The notes under the pieces were generated by a model. The model was given only the letters and a program-made list of their open reading frames with translations. It was not told where the DNA came from and did not search any database. Positions 34,675 through 43,166 of a stretch of 64,000 nt of DNA are shown in pieces (position 1 is the stretch's first letter; each line of letters starts with the position of its first letter). A program made the translations under genes and the position numbers. Source of the stretch: Paenibacillus_V sp046244365 (lineage in GTDB: Bacteria > Bacillota > Bacilli > Paenibacillales > NBRC-103111); assembly GCF_046244365.1 (NCBI RefSeq), contig NZ_CP176395.1, positions 8,246,001-8,310,000 of the forward strand. The letters are read 5' to 3'.

Positions 34675-36351
34675 ATGTGGCAAGTAGGCAGGAAGCTCCG
34701 CCATTTGAAGCGGTACAGGGAAATCGCGGTCGCCTTCGTCCGCAACGGCTTCGGCTATATCGCCAGAGAGCTCGGGTTTCAAGAGAGCTTTCCTTTCCTG
34801 AAGGTGGGGCCTAAGGCGGAACGGCATCACCAGTCGCTCGGTACACGGATTCGGATGCTGCTGGAAGAGCTGGGTCCAACATTCGTCAAGCTCGGACAAA
34901 TTGCCAGCACGCGTCCCGACCTTATCCCGGGCGATATTATCGCCGAGCTGGAAAGGTTGCAGGACAGTGTCCCCGCTTTCTCGTATACGGAAGCCGTGGA
35001 CATTATCGAGGCCGAGCTCGGCGCGGAAGTCGACGAGTTGTTCGCCGAGTTCGGCGAGAAGCCTTTGGCGTCGGCATCGATCGGCCAGGTGTACCGGGCC
35101 GTTCTGCATAGCGGCGACATCGTAGCCGTCAAGGTGCAGCGTCCCGGCATCGAGAGCGTGATGGATACCGATCTCGATATACTGGCGGAGCTGTCCCGCC
35201 TGATGGAAAGCCGGATGGAATGGGCCCGGCAGTACCGGCTTCGCGACGTGATCGACGAAATTGCGAAGGCGCTCAAGGAAGAGCTGAATTACGGCGCCGA
35301 AGCGCGAAATGCGGAGAAATTCGCTCAGCAATGCCGGCAGCTACCCCATATTCGCGTCCCGAAGGTCAACTGGAGCTATACGACCAAACGCGTGTTGACC
35401 ATGGAATTCGCGGAAGGCATCAAGCTGTCCGACAAGGATCGCCTCCAAGAAGAAGGCCATAACCTTGAGCAGATTGCCGAGCGATTTACGACGGCCCTCT
35501 TCCATCAGATCCTGGTGGCGGGCTTCTTCCACGGCGACCCCCATCCCGGCAATGTGCTGGTCCAGCCCGACGGCAGCTTGATGCTGCTCGACTTCGGCAT
35601 GGTCGGGCAGCTGTCTCCGGATATGAAAATGCATGTCGCCTCGCTCGTCATCGCGCTTCGCAACCAAAGCACGAACGGCGTGATCCGCGCGGTATTCAAC
35701 ATGGGGATGATCCCCGAGGAAGTCGATATGCGGGCGCTGCGGAAAGACGTGGACAAGGTCCGCGAGAAATACTACAAGGTGCCGCTCAGCCAGATCAGTC
35801 TCGGCGAGGCGGTGAACGATCTGTTCGCACTGGCGTTTCGCCACCGGATCCGCATTTCGGCGGAGCTGACGCTGCTCGGCAAGGCGCTGCTGACGCTGGA
35901 AGGCGTCGTGACGGCGCTCGATTCTTCCTTTAGCGTTTTTGCCGTGGCGGAGCCCTTCGGGAGACGGCTGCTGTTCAAGCGGCTGGACCCCCGCGAAGCG
36001 CTGAAAAAATGGCTGCAAAGCATCCCCGATTATTTGGATCTCGCTTCGGACATTCCGATGCGGCTGAGCGAATTGCTGGCGCTTCTCCGCAAGGGCAAAA
36101 TCGGCCTGGAAGTTACGGCCCCCGATTTGGATGCGGTCATGAGAAAGCTGGACAAGGTCAGCAACCGTTTGTCGTTCAGCATCATTTTGCTATCGTTCAG
36201 CATCATCATGGTCGGTCTTATGATCGGCTCCTCGCTCGGTAACGAAAACAACGAGCTTTGGCGGAATCCCGTGATCGAGATCGGGTTCGGCATTGCTTCG
36301 GTCTTGTTCTTGTGGATGTTTTATGCGATTTTCCGGTCCGGGCGCTTCTAA
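34675..36351 (+). CDS. ubiB: UbiB/ABC1-family atypical kinase
   Basis: The 558-residue protein has the ABC1-family features: KLGQIASTRPDLIP (the KxGQ motif), the Ala-rich nucleotide loop in ASASIGQVYRA, VKVQRPG, the ExD-type segment EELNYGAEARN, the catalytic region HGDPHPGNVLV and the metal-binding DFG in LLDFGMVGQL. Two transmembrane helices end the protein (about 500-555). In proteobacteria UbiB supports ubiquinone synthesis; Bacillota make menaquinone, so a general lipid-related ATPase role is more likely. GAGGAGG lies six bases before the ATG. Confidence 0.92.
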   Translation: MWQVGRKLRHLKRYREIAVAFVRNGFGYIARELGFQESFPFLKVGPKAERHHQSLGTRIRMLLEELGPTFVKLGQIASTRPDLIPGDIIAELERLQDSVPAFSYTEAVDIIEAELGAEVDELFAEFGEKPLASASIGQVYRAVLHSGDIVAVKVQRPGIESVMDTDLDILAELSRLMESRMEWARQYRLRDVIDEIAKALKEELNYGAEARNAEKFAQQCRQLPHIRVPKVNWSYTTKRVLTMEFAEGIKLSDKDRLQEEGHNLEQIAERFTTALFHQILVAGFFHGDPHPGNVLVQPDGSLMLLDFGMVGQLSPDMKMHVASLVIALRNQSTNGVIRAVFNMGMIPEEVDMRALRKDVDKVREKYYKVPLSQISLGEAVNDLFALAFRHRIRISAELTLLGKALLTLEGVVTALDSSFSVFAVAEPFGRRLLFKRLDPREALKKWLQSIPDYLDLASDIPMRLSELLALLRKGKIGLEVTAPDLDAVMRKLDKVSNRLSFSIILLSFSIIMVGLMIGSSLGNENNELWRNPVIEIGFGIASVLFLWMFYAIFRSGRF

Positions 36352-36415
36352 CGCCGCTCGGCGCAGATGACGATCCCCTTCATCGGCGTGTTTTCGCATC
36401 GTTACCCAAACGATC

Positions 36416-36444
36416 GTTATGTTATATACTTACGGTAACATAAC
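36416..36444. promoter_or_regulatory. 29-bp inverted repeat upstream of the second hxlR-type gene
   Basis: GTTATGTTA and TAACATAAC form perfect 9-base arms around an 11-base spacer, 24 bases before the start codon. HxlR-type regulators often bind such repeats at their own promoters, so this is a candidate autoregulatory operator. Confidence 0.55.
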
Positions 36445-36468
36445 TATTTCTCAAAGGATGATGCTCCC

Positions 36469-36807
36469 ATGGGTGAATCGGAACCCCTCGCGCTGAATAA
36501 GGGAACGCCCGGCCAGCCTTGCCCGATAGCCAAAACGATCGATGTGATCGGAACCAAATGGACATTCCTTATCATTCGCGACCTGCTGATCGGCGGCACG
36601 ATGCGGTTCAGCGAACTGCTGAAATCGATGGATGGCATTAGCCCCAAAACGTTGTCACTCCGCCTAAGAGAGCTTGAGGAGCATGGACTGGTCGAACGGA
36701 CGGTCTATCCCGAAGTCCCTCCGCGCGTAGAATACGTCATAACGGAAAAAGGAAGACAGCTCGAAGCCATCTTTATCGAGCTCAAACGGTTCGGGCTTAC
36801 TCTGTAA
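36469..36807 (+). CDS. HxlR-family transcriptional regulator
   Basis: This 112-residue winged-helix protein has CPIAKTIDVIGTKWTFLIIRDLL, RFSELLKSMDGISPKTLSLRLRELEEHGL and YPEVPPRVEYVITEKG. One N-terminal cysteine (C18) is placed like the redox-sensing Cys of YodB-type members. AAAGGATGA lies seven bases before the ATG. A terminator follows, then an SDR gene on the same strand, which may be its target. Confidence 0.92.
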   Translation: MGESEPLALNKGTPGQPCPIAKTIDVIGTKWTFLIIRDLLIGGTMRFSELLKSMDGISPKTLSLRLRELEEHGLVERTVYPEVPPRVEYVITEKGRQLEAIFIELKRFGLTL

Positions 36808-36825
36808 CGCAACAAGAACGAAGTG

Positions 36826-36866
36826 AAAAGACCGTAGTCGGCCGCTGGCTGAAGACGGTCTTTTTG
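36826..36866 (+). terminator. Terminator after the second hxlR-type gene
   Basis: The arms AAAGACCGT and ACGGTCTTT enclose a GC-rich loop and are followed by T residues. Confidence 0.85.
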
Positions 36867-36991
36867 GCGTAGCTGCACAATAGTAACTTTTATGAAACTA
36901 CATGAAAATAATATCACTACTTCCCTAATGGAACTAATAGGTCTACACTAGGCCTACAAACCACCACTACTCGACATCAGGAGGAATCCCT

Positions 36992-37702
36992 ATGTTAAAC
37001 GGTCAAAAAATAGTCGTCATCGGCGGAAGCTCGGGAATCGGCCTGGAAACGGCAAAACAAGCGGCGGCGCTTGGAGCCGAGGTGATCATTGCCAGCCGTT
37101 CCGAGGAAAAGCTGCGCAAAGCGCTGGAGGATGGCCTCTCCGCTTCGTACCGCACCCTGGATATGACGCAGGAGGAGCAGGTGCGAGCATTCTTCGATAG
37201 GATCGGCCCGTTCGATCATCTGGTTGTAAGCGCGGCGGAAACGTCAGGAGGCCCGTTCCTCCAAACGGATACGGCCAAGGCTCGCCGGTTGTTCGAAAAT
37301 AAATTTTGGGGACAATATTATGCGGCCAAATACGGCGCTCATCACTTATCCTCGGACGGTTCCATCACCTTGTTCTCCGGCGTTGTCGCCTATAAGCCCG
37401 CGATCGGCTCTTCGATACTCGGGGCCGTCAATGCGGCCGTCGCGAGCCTCGCTCAAACCTTGGCTTTAGAGCTTGCTCCGATTCGGGTCAACGTCGTTTC
37501 ACCCGGCATTATCGATACGCCGTCGCGAAGCGGCATGCCGGAAGAGGCGCGAAACGATTTTTACGCCGCCGTTGCGGGCAAGCTTCCCGTAAAACGGGTG
37601 GGAAGAGCCGATGACGTCGCGCAAGGCGTACTCTACCTTATGCAGAACCGGTTTGTGACCGGCACCGTACTGCACGTGGATGGCGGGCATATTCTCGCAT
37701 AA
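36992..37702 (+). CDS. Short-chain dehydrogenase/reductase
   Basis: This 236-residue oxidoreductase has the cofactor motif GGSSGIGLETA (residues 10-20) and ASRS for NADP preference. The NAG strand is VSAAETSGG. The usual catalytic YxxxK is not clearly present: the matching region reads KPAIGSSILGAVNAAVASLAQ. So activity may be altered or absent. A normal SDR end (VTGTVLHVDGGHIL) is present. AGGAGG lies eight bases before the ATG. It is probably controlled by the preceding HxlR gene. Confidence 0.88.
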   Translation: MLNGQKIVVIGGSSGIGLETAKQAAALGAEVIIASRSEEKLRKALEDGLSASYRTLDMTQEEQVRAFFDRIGPFDHLVVSAAETSGGPFLQTDTAKARRLFENKFWGQYYAAKYGAHHLSSDGSITLFSGVVAYKPAIGSSILGAVNAAVASLAQTLALELAPIRVNVVSPGIIDTPSRSGMPEEARNDFYAAVAGKLPVKRVGRADDVAQGVLYLMQNRFVTGTVLHVDGGHILA

Positions 37703-37760
37703 CCGTGAGCGGGACTCGCCGTGTTTAGAGGCTCTATCCCCCTACAGGGACTAGAATTGT

Positions 37761-37815
37761 AAAAAGACCGTTCAGGAAAGCGGCAACGCCGCTCTCCTGG
37801 ACGGTCATTCTTTTG
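37761..37815. terminator. Bidirectional terminator between SDR and ADP-ribosylglycohydrolase genes
   Basis: The long stem pairs AGACCGTTCAGGAAAGCGG with CCGCTCTCCTGGACGGTC with few mismatches, between convergent genes, flanked by A and T runs. Confidence 0.8.
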
Positions 37816-37829
37816 TTCAAGCCGGCACG

Positions 37830-39716
37830 TTAACTTCTTGGGCCGAACAGAATGTCTGTGTAGTAGTAGAACGGCCCCGGCATTTCCGTATGCCGCTGCG
37901 CTACCGGCAGCACGTATACGTGCAGCGAATCGGCCGTGCCGTAAGCCTCCACCTCTACCTTGTGCGTACCGGCTGCCAGCTTCAGCTCCGTCAACTGCTG
38001 GCCGTGCGCCCTGTGATAAGCAGGCATAAACTCCAGCGTCTCCTTGCAGTCGATTACGACTTCTCCGTTCAGCTTCAGCTTCACCGGCCCGTTCGCCGCC
38101 GCAATCAAGCGGATATTGCGCTCCGAAGGCGCGAACATATAAGTTTCCGCCCGGTGTATCCCCTCTTGCGACGTATGCAGCGCCCTCTCCCACTCCAGAC
38201 GGTTACCCGGGAAGCAAGCCTCAACGCCTCGGCCTTGGCCTTGACTCTCATCCGGCCCCCAAACCGTCCATCGGGAGGCACCGACCAGCGTGAACGCCAC
38301 CTTCTCTACGGACCATACCGATCCGTCGTGCAGGCGCGTCCAGCAGAGCGCAAGCTCGTGGTAAGCCGCCGGCGCCGCGGACGAGCGCACCTCTGCCTCC
38401 CAATCCGCCGATTCTCCTGGCTGGAGATTGACCTCCAGCGGCAGCGAGCCTTCCCAGCCCTCGGGCAAATCGAGCGAAAGCGCACCCGCAAGCGGAACCT
38501 TCGAGCGGTTGGTCAGCTTGATCTGCAGGCTCTTTTGCCCGTTCGTTCCGATGGCCGGCCCATCTGCGCCATACTCGATCGTAAGCTCAACATCCGCCTC
38601 CCGCATGGTTCCTTGCGGCAGCAAATAGAGATTAGCCGTCGCCGTGCGCCCCCAGAGCTCCCGAACCGCATGCTCTTGGGCTCCGCGTTCGCTCCAGGAC
38701 GTCGGCTGGCCGGGAAGCACGACGATGTCCGTGTCCCACGCCGCCAAAACCTGCTTGCCCATGCGGATGGTACGGCGCGTCAGCTCGTCAAGGTTCCGGG
38801 GGGCCGGGAAGCCTTTGATCGGCGGACTGACGACGACGCGGTCGCCTACCGGCTTCACCCACTTGTCCGGCAGCCCTTCCGGTCCGAGAATCATCCCAAG
38901 TATCGCCGCCAGCGTCGCAGCCGTACAGTCGGTATCGTAGCCGCAATTGACCGCTTTCAGAATCGCATCCTCGAAATCTTCGCCGTACAGCCAGCCCAGT
39001 ATCGTGAACGCTATATTTTGCGGCGCGTCGGTGAAGTTGTCCCTGCCATGATGCTCGAGGATGAGCGAACGCGCTTCGATCCAGCCTTTGCCCTCCCGAT
39101 GCCAGCGGATCAGATCGCGCAGCGCTTTGGCCGTCCGGCATTCGGCGGGGATATAGCGCAGCCCGATATCGATCAGACGGTCGCGGTCCGTTTCGAAGAA
39201 CACCGCGCTCTCGATGGCGGCGAAAAACATTTCGCCGTATACGCCCTCTCCCCCGGCATGGTCGACGATCGCGTCCTGATACGCGTAGTACGCCGCCCGC
39301 TCCGGCGCTCCGGGAGCAACCATCGCCCATATTTCGGAGCGAATCGGCGAGCCCATGCAATCCGTGAACGGATTGTTGAACGAGCCGGCTACCGGCGGAA
39401 TGAGGCCTCTCCGCAGATTGGTCAGCGCGTAGCCGTATTCGTCGAACGGGAAGAAGACATGCTCTACCCACTCCTTCCCAAGCTCGCGGGACGTCAAGCC
39501 AGGGCCGTATTGCTCCAGCGCATGCAGCCACACGAGCTGCAGATCCAGGTCGTCATTTTCCAAAGGGCCGTCAGGCAGCTCCGGATAGAAGGTCAGCTCG
39601 AGCAGCTCCTTTTTCCCTTCTACCGGTGCGCCTAGCGTTCCTCCTATATTTTTGCCCAGCCATCCACCGTACACGATCCGATAATAGTCCTGCTCGTTCA
39701 ATATGCTGATGCCCAT
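37830..39716 (-). CDS. ADP-ribosylglycohydrolase-family protein with extra C-terminal domains
   Basis: This 628-residue protein has an N-terminal ADP-ribosylglycohydrolase domain (about 1-330): YGGWLGKNIGGTLGAPVEG, ENDDLDLQLVW (D55, D56) in place of the usual TDDT, and the metal site GYDTDCTAATLAAILG. About 300 more residues follow. They look like beta-rich carbohydrate-type modules: an NPCBM/FN3-like LSLDLPEGWEGSLPLEVN part and a jelly-roll-like end with VKLKLNGEVVID and KVEVEAYG. No signal peptide is present. Canonical members remove ADP-ribose from proteins; the extra domains and the divergent AraC gene suggest a sugar or nucleoside substrate instead. GGAGG lies seven bases before the ATG. 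Confidence 0.85.
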   Translation of the reverse strand: MGISILNEQDYYRIVYGGWLGKNIGGTLGAPVEGKKELLELTFYPELPDGPLENDDLDLQLVWLHALEQYGPGLTSRELGKEWVEHVFFPFDEYGYALTNLRRGLIPPVAGSFNNPFTDCMGSPIRSEIWAMVAPGAPERAAYYAYQDAIVDHAGGEGVYGEMFFAAIESAVFFETDRDRLIDIGLRYIPAECRTAKALRDLIRWHREGKGWIEARSLILEHHGRDNFTDAPQNIAFTILGWLYGEDFEDAILKAVNCGYDTDCTAATLAAILGMILGPEGLPDKWVKPVGDRVVVSPPIKGFPAPRNLDELTRRTIRMGKQVLAAWDTDIVVLPGQPTSWSERGAQEHAVRELWGRTATANLYLLPQGTMREADVELTIEYGADGPAIGTNGQKSLQIKLTNRSKVPLAGALSLDLPEGWEGSLPLEVNLQPGESADWEAEVRSSAAPAAYHELALCWTRLHDGSVWSVEKVAFTLVGASRWTVWGPDESQGQGRGVEACFPGNRLEWERALHTSQEGIHRAETYMFAPSERNIRLIAAANGPVKLKLNGEVVIDCKETLEFMPAYHRAHGQQLTELKLAAGTHKVEVEAYGTADSLHVYVLPVAQRHTEMPGPFYYYTDILFGPRS

Positions 39717-39740
39717 GCGGAAGCCTCCATTAATTGTGAT

Positions 39741-39762
39741 ATAATCAACCTGATTCGATTAT
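39741..39762. promoter_or_regulatory. Inverted repeat in the divergent ADPRH/araC promoter region
   Basis: ATAATC and GATTAT face each other over a 10-base spacer, overlapping a TATAAT. The two divergent genes start 120 bases apart, so this is a reasonable AraC or housekeeping control site. Short arms limit certainty. Confidence 0.35.
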
Positions 39763-39836
39763 AGGAACGGCATAACCCCTCGCGCCATGAACAAGACTTC
39801 TTTTTTTGGAGAAAAAACATTGGAGGCAGTCATCCC

Positions 39837-40727
39837 ATGCACTATTCCTTGTCGCGTTTATCCGTGCTCGATGTGAAGTGGGCCGATCTGTTCGATGCGA
39901 ATGCGGAAGGCTTTCTGAGCGACCACTATAATCCGTATTACGAGCTCATTATCGCAGCCGAAGGCACGGTGTATTTGCAAGCCGGCGAGTCGCAGCTGAC
40001 GCTGCAGACCGGGGAAGCCGTGCTGCTGAAGCCGTGGGAAACGCATGCGGGGTGGAAGACGGGCGGCATCCAGGGGAAGTTTTATTGGGTGCAGTTTTCA
40101 TGCGAGCCCGGCCTGGATGAATTCGCCCTAAATCGGGCGGCCGAACTTAATATTGTCCATGCCGAACGAACCGAGCTGCGCACGGTAGATATCCGCCATG
40201 AGGACCAGTTGATCATTCCCCGCCACTATCGCATCCAACAGCGGTACAAGCTGCTCGGCCTGTTCGAAAGCCTTGTAGAAACGATGAACCGGCCGCAGGG
40301 GTATTTCCGTTTTCACGCTACTCTGCTGCTTGCCGAAATGCTGCGGCTGATCGCCGACGACTTTCTGGAGCGGAGCCATCTCGATACGACGTTCCCGATT
40401 TCATACATCACCTTCCGCAACCTAGTCAACCATCTGAACAATTCCTACGTGGCCGAAATATCGAAAGAGAGACTGGAGTCCGCCACCGACCGGAAATACG
40501 AATACTTGTGCCAAGTGTTCAAACGATACGCCGGCACTTCCATTCACCATTATGTCCAGCAGCTTCGCGTCCAGCGCGCCAAGCATCTTCTCCACAACAC
40601 CGCCAAAAGCGTCCAAGAAATCGCCCGCGACGTCGGGTACCCGGATCCCTTCTACTTCAGCCGCATATTCAAAAAGATCGAGGGCGTCGCACCGCAGCGC
40701 TTCCGGGACCGCGGTCCGTTTGCATGA
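39837..40727 (+). CDS. AraC-family transcriptional regulator
   Basis: This 296-residue protein has an N-terminal cupin sensing domain (YYELIIAAEGTVYLQAGES, LLKPWETHAG) and two C-terminal helix-turn-helices (about 200-292; KSVQEIARDVGYPDPFYFSRIFKK). It probably senses a sugar-like ligand. It is divergent from the ADP-ribosylglycohydrolase-family gene and most likely regulates it. GGAGG lies ten bases before the ATG. Confidence 0.92.
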   Translation: MHYSLSRLSVLDVKWADLFDANAEGFLSDHYNPYYELIIAAEGTVYLQAGESQLTLQTGEAVLLKPWETHAGWKTGGIQGKFYWVQFSCEPGLDEFALNRAAELNIVHAERTELRTVDIRHEDQLIIPRHYRIQQRYKLLGLFESLVETMNRPQGYFRFHATLLLAEMLRLIADDFLERSHLDTTFPISYITFRNLVNHLNNSYVAEISKERLESATDRKYEYLCQVFKRYAGTSIHHYVQQLRVQRAKHLLHNTAKSVQEIARDVGYPDPFYFSRIFKKIEGVAPQRFRDRGPFA

Positions 40728-40735
40728 ACGGCGGA

Positions 40736-40784
40736 CAGGCTTGGAGCTTGGAGCTCGGGGCTTGGGGCTCGGGGCTCGAGGCTC
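40736..40784. repeat. Heptamer repeat after the AraC gene
   Basis: Seven copies of a GGRGCTY-type heptamer (GGAGCTT, GGAGCTC, GGGGCTT, GGGGCTC and variants) run without gaps, beginning nine bases after the AraC stop. Slippage during replication would easily change the copy number. Confidence 0.75.
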
Positions 40785-40861
40785 CAGCTAAAGAGCGCGG
40801 CCGGCGGACGGGGACAACGTATTAAAGAACGCCTAGAACGGGAAGACGCTCGGTAGCGCGC

Positions 40862-41050
40862 AGCATGTTGCATTTTTTGCAGCATTTCGGTGTTCAAAAC
40901 CGCTTCTGGCTAAACGATGCTGCATTTTATACAACAATCCCGCGTAGAAAGCTCGTTATGGCCGCCTAAACGTCAAAAATGCTGCATTTTGTACAACATC
41001 CGTGCGTTGAAATCCGGAATATGGTGAAAATGTTGCATTTTGTACAGCAT
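40862..41050. repeat. Four dispersed copies of a TGCATTTT-centred palindrome
   Basis: An imperfect palindrome with arms ATGYTG and CARCAT around CATTTTGTA appears at 40865, 40917, 40979 and 41030, spaced 52, 62 and 51 bases. Sequence between copies is not conserved. No gene is present in this stretch. Confidence 0.75.
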
Positions 41051-41212
41051 CTCCGGTTTCCTTCCCTTCTTCTTATGCGTTTTCTAACCTCCCGTTAAGT
41101 TTGCTTTAATGTTTTCTTCTTATAATGAGTCCATGTTCCCGATACGGGGGATGGTCGGACGGTGAATGAACCTTCCAGCCTGAGCAGCATCATTTGGGAG
41201 GAGACGGTACAT

Positions 41213-41935
41213 ATGAATACGAAACAAGTGGTCGGAGCGGCGGCTCTCATCGCCGTGTTGTTGACGGGCTGCGGAGCGAAGCCGACGACGGATGGCGCCG
41301 CCGCTCAAGCGAGCGCAAGTCCCGGAGCGAACGCGAATCAGGAGCAGCAGGGTCAGCAGCGGCAAGGGGGCGAGCGGCCGGCGATGAACCCAAGCCTGAT
41401 GCAGATGAACCTGACTTTCCAATCGCTGGTGGCGATGGACAAAGCGGAAGGCCTTGCGATTACGAAGGATCAAGCGGCGCAATTGCTGCCGATCGTGCAG
41501 GAAAGCCTGTCGGCCAACGAGCTGTCCGCCGATAACAAGACCAAGCTCGCCGAAAAGCTGACGGCCGATCAGAAAAAATATTTGGAAGACAACGAAGCGA
41601 AAATGCAAGAGCGGATGAGCCAAGGCTTTCAAGGCGGGCAAGGCAGACAGGGCGGCGAAAACGGCCAAGGCCGGCAGGGCGGCGGGCAGAACGGCCAAGC
41701 CACACAAAACGGCCAGACCACACAAAACGGCCAAGCCACACAGAACGGCCAGGCCACACAGAACGGCCAGGCCACACAGAACGGCCAGGCCCCACAAAAC
41801 GGCCAAGCCGAGCAGAACGGCCAGGCCGGGCCAAACGGCCGTGGCGGGCCAAACGGCAGCGGCCGTGGCGGCTTCGGCGGCGGCATGAATGCCGGGCAGC
41901 AGCTTGTCGAGCTGCTGCAAGCCAAAACCCAATAG
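41213..41935 (+). CDS. Lipoprotein with a Gln-Asn-Gly-Gln repeat tail
   Basis: This 240-residue protein begins with a lipoprotein signal ending in LTGC (lipidated C20). Residues 60-135 are helical and charged (LTFQSLVAMDKAEGLAITKD, SADNKTKLAEKLTADQKKYL). They are followed by an 18-base/6-residue repeat (QNGQAT and variants, about eight copies) and a Gly/Arg-rich end. The family is not recognised. GGGAGGAGA lies eight bases before the ATG, and a terminator follows. Its helical core resembles spacer domains of surface proteins, but no function can be given. Confidence 0.8.
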   Translation: MNTKQVVGAAALIAVLLTGCGAKPTTDGAAAQASASPGANANQEQQGQQRQGGERPAMNPSLMQMNLTFQSLVAMDKAEGLAITKDQAAQLLPIVQESLSANELSADNKTKLAEKLTADQKKYLEDNEAKMQERMSQGFQGGQGRQGGENGQGRQGGGQNGQATQNGQTTQNGQATQNGQATQNGQATQNGQAPQNGQAEQNGQAGPNGRGGPNGSGRGGFGGGMNAGQQLVELLQAKTQ

Positions 41936-41967
41936 CCCGCCGCGCAGCAACGCCCGTTAGGCGCAAA

Positions 41968-42003
41968 CAAAAACGAGCGATCCCGAAGGACGCTCGTTTT
42001 TGT
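41968..42003. terminator. Bidirectional terminator between the repeat lipoprotein and msrAB
   Basis: AAAAACGAGCG and CGCTCGTTTTT form a strong stem with A and T flanks between convergent genes. Confidence 0.9.
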
Positions 42004-42034
42004 TATGCACTCCATAATCACTGTTCAGCGATTC

Positions 42035-42988
42035 TTACTTGAACAATCCCAAATATGCGCCGTACCCTTCCTTCTCCAGCTCTTCCTTCGGAATAAACCG
42101 CAGCGATGCGGAGTTGATGCAATAGCGCAGCCCCGTCTCCCCGGGACCGTCGTTAAACACATGGCCCAAATGCGAGTCGGCCGTGCGGCTGCGCACTTCC
42201 GTACGGATCATCGAATGGGTGTAGTCCGCCTCTTCCTTAATAATCCCATCCTCGAGCGGCTTCGTGAAGCTCGGCCAGCCGCAGCCCGAATCGAATTTAT
42301 CATGTGAGCTGAACAACGGCTCCCCAGAGACGATGTCCACATACAGGCCTTCCCTGTGATTATCCCAAAACTCGTTGCGGAAAGGCGGCTCCGTCGCGCT
42401 GTTCTGGGTCACCTCGAACTGGAGCGGCGTCAGCCTTTGACGCAGCGCAGCTTTATCCTTATCGGTGTTCCACGTCTGCTTCAGGAACGCGTCTCTTCCC
42501 GAGCCTTTCCGGTACATTTTGTAACGCAGCGGGTTCTTCTTGTGGTAGTCCTGGTGATACTCTTCGGCGGCATAAAAATCGGGAGCCGTCTCAATCGGCG
42601 TGACGATCGGACGCTCGAAACGCCCGCTTTCGGCAAGCTCCCGTTTGGAAGCTTCTGCGGCTTGACGCTGCTCCTCATTGTGGACGAAAATCGCCGTCCG
42701 GTAGGACGAGCCCCGGTCATGAAATTGGCCGCCCGCATCCGTCGGATCGATTTGCTGCCAGAACACGCTCAGGAGCTTTTCATATGTGATTTTCGAAGGA
42801 TCAAACGTAATTTGCACGGCTTCGGTATGTCCCGTCGCATCGGAGCAAACTTCCTCGTACGTCGGATTCGGCACGTGTCCGCCCGTATATCCGGAAACGA
42901 CCTTCACGATACCCGGCCATTCCTCGAATGGAGTAACCATACACCAAAAGCATCCGCCCGCAAACGTGGCCAGCTGATATTCGCTCAT
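42035..42988 (-). CDS. msrAB: Fused methionine sulfoxide reductase MsrA-MsrB
   Basis: The 317-residue protein repairs both stereoisomers of methionine sulfoxide. The MsrA half (about 1-160) has the catalytic Cys in FAGGCFWC (C13). The MsrB half (about 175-317) has FDSGCGWPSF, HLGHVFNDGP and the catalytic Cys in RYCINSASLRF (C290). The MsrB part lacks the CxxC zinc pairs, so it is the non-zinc form. No signal peptide is present, so it is cytoplasmic. The ATG at 42988 has GAGGGA six bases upstream. Confidence 0.96.
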   Translation of the reverse strand: MSEYQLATFAGGCFWCMVTPFEEWPGIVKVVSGYTGGHVPNPTYEEVCSDATGHTEAVQITFDPSKITYEKLLSVFWQQIDPTDAGGQFHDRGSSYRTAIFVHNEEQRQAAEASKRELAESGRFERPIVTPIETAPDFYAAEEYHQDYHKKNPLRYKMYRKGSGRDAFLKQTWNTDKDKAALRQRLTPLQFEVTQNSATEPPFRNEFWDNHREGLYVDIVSGEPLFSSHDKFDSGCGWPSFTKPLEDGIIKEEADYTHSMIRTEVRSRTADSHLGHVFNDGPGETGLRYCINSASLRFIPKEELEKEGYGAYLGLFK

Positions 42989-43166
42989 TCGCATTCCCTC
43001 GCTTTACTCGGTTTCGCACTTCTCCCTTTCATTATAATCCTAATCGTCGCCGAAAGGTAATTCCCGGCATACTGCCTTCTTCCAAAAGAAAAGACCAAAC
43101 AGAAAATCCCTTCTGCCCGGCCTTTCCAATCTGCCGCGTTCGCGACGATGCGCGGCGCTCTCGCCC

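Noticed and set aside
37890..39635. Long open frame (581 codons) antisense to the ADP-ribosylglycohydrolase gene
   Set aside because: The composition is Arg-rich with no domain, and the other strand encodes a clear protein family.
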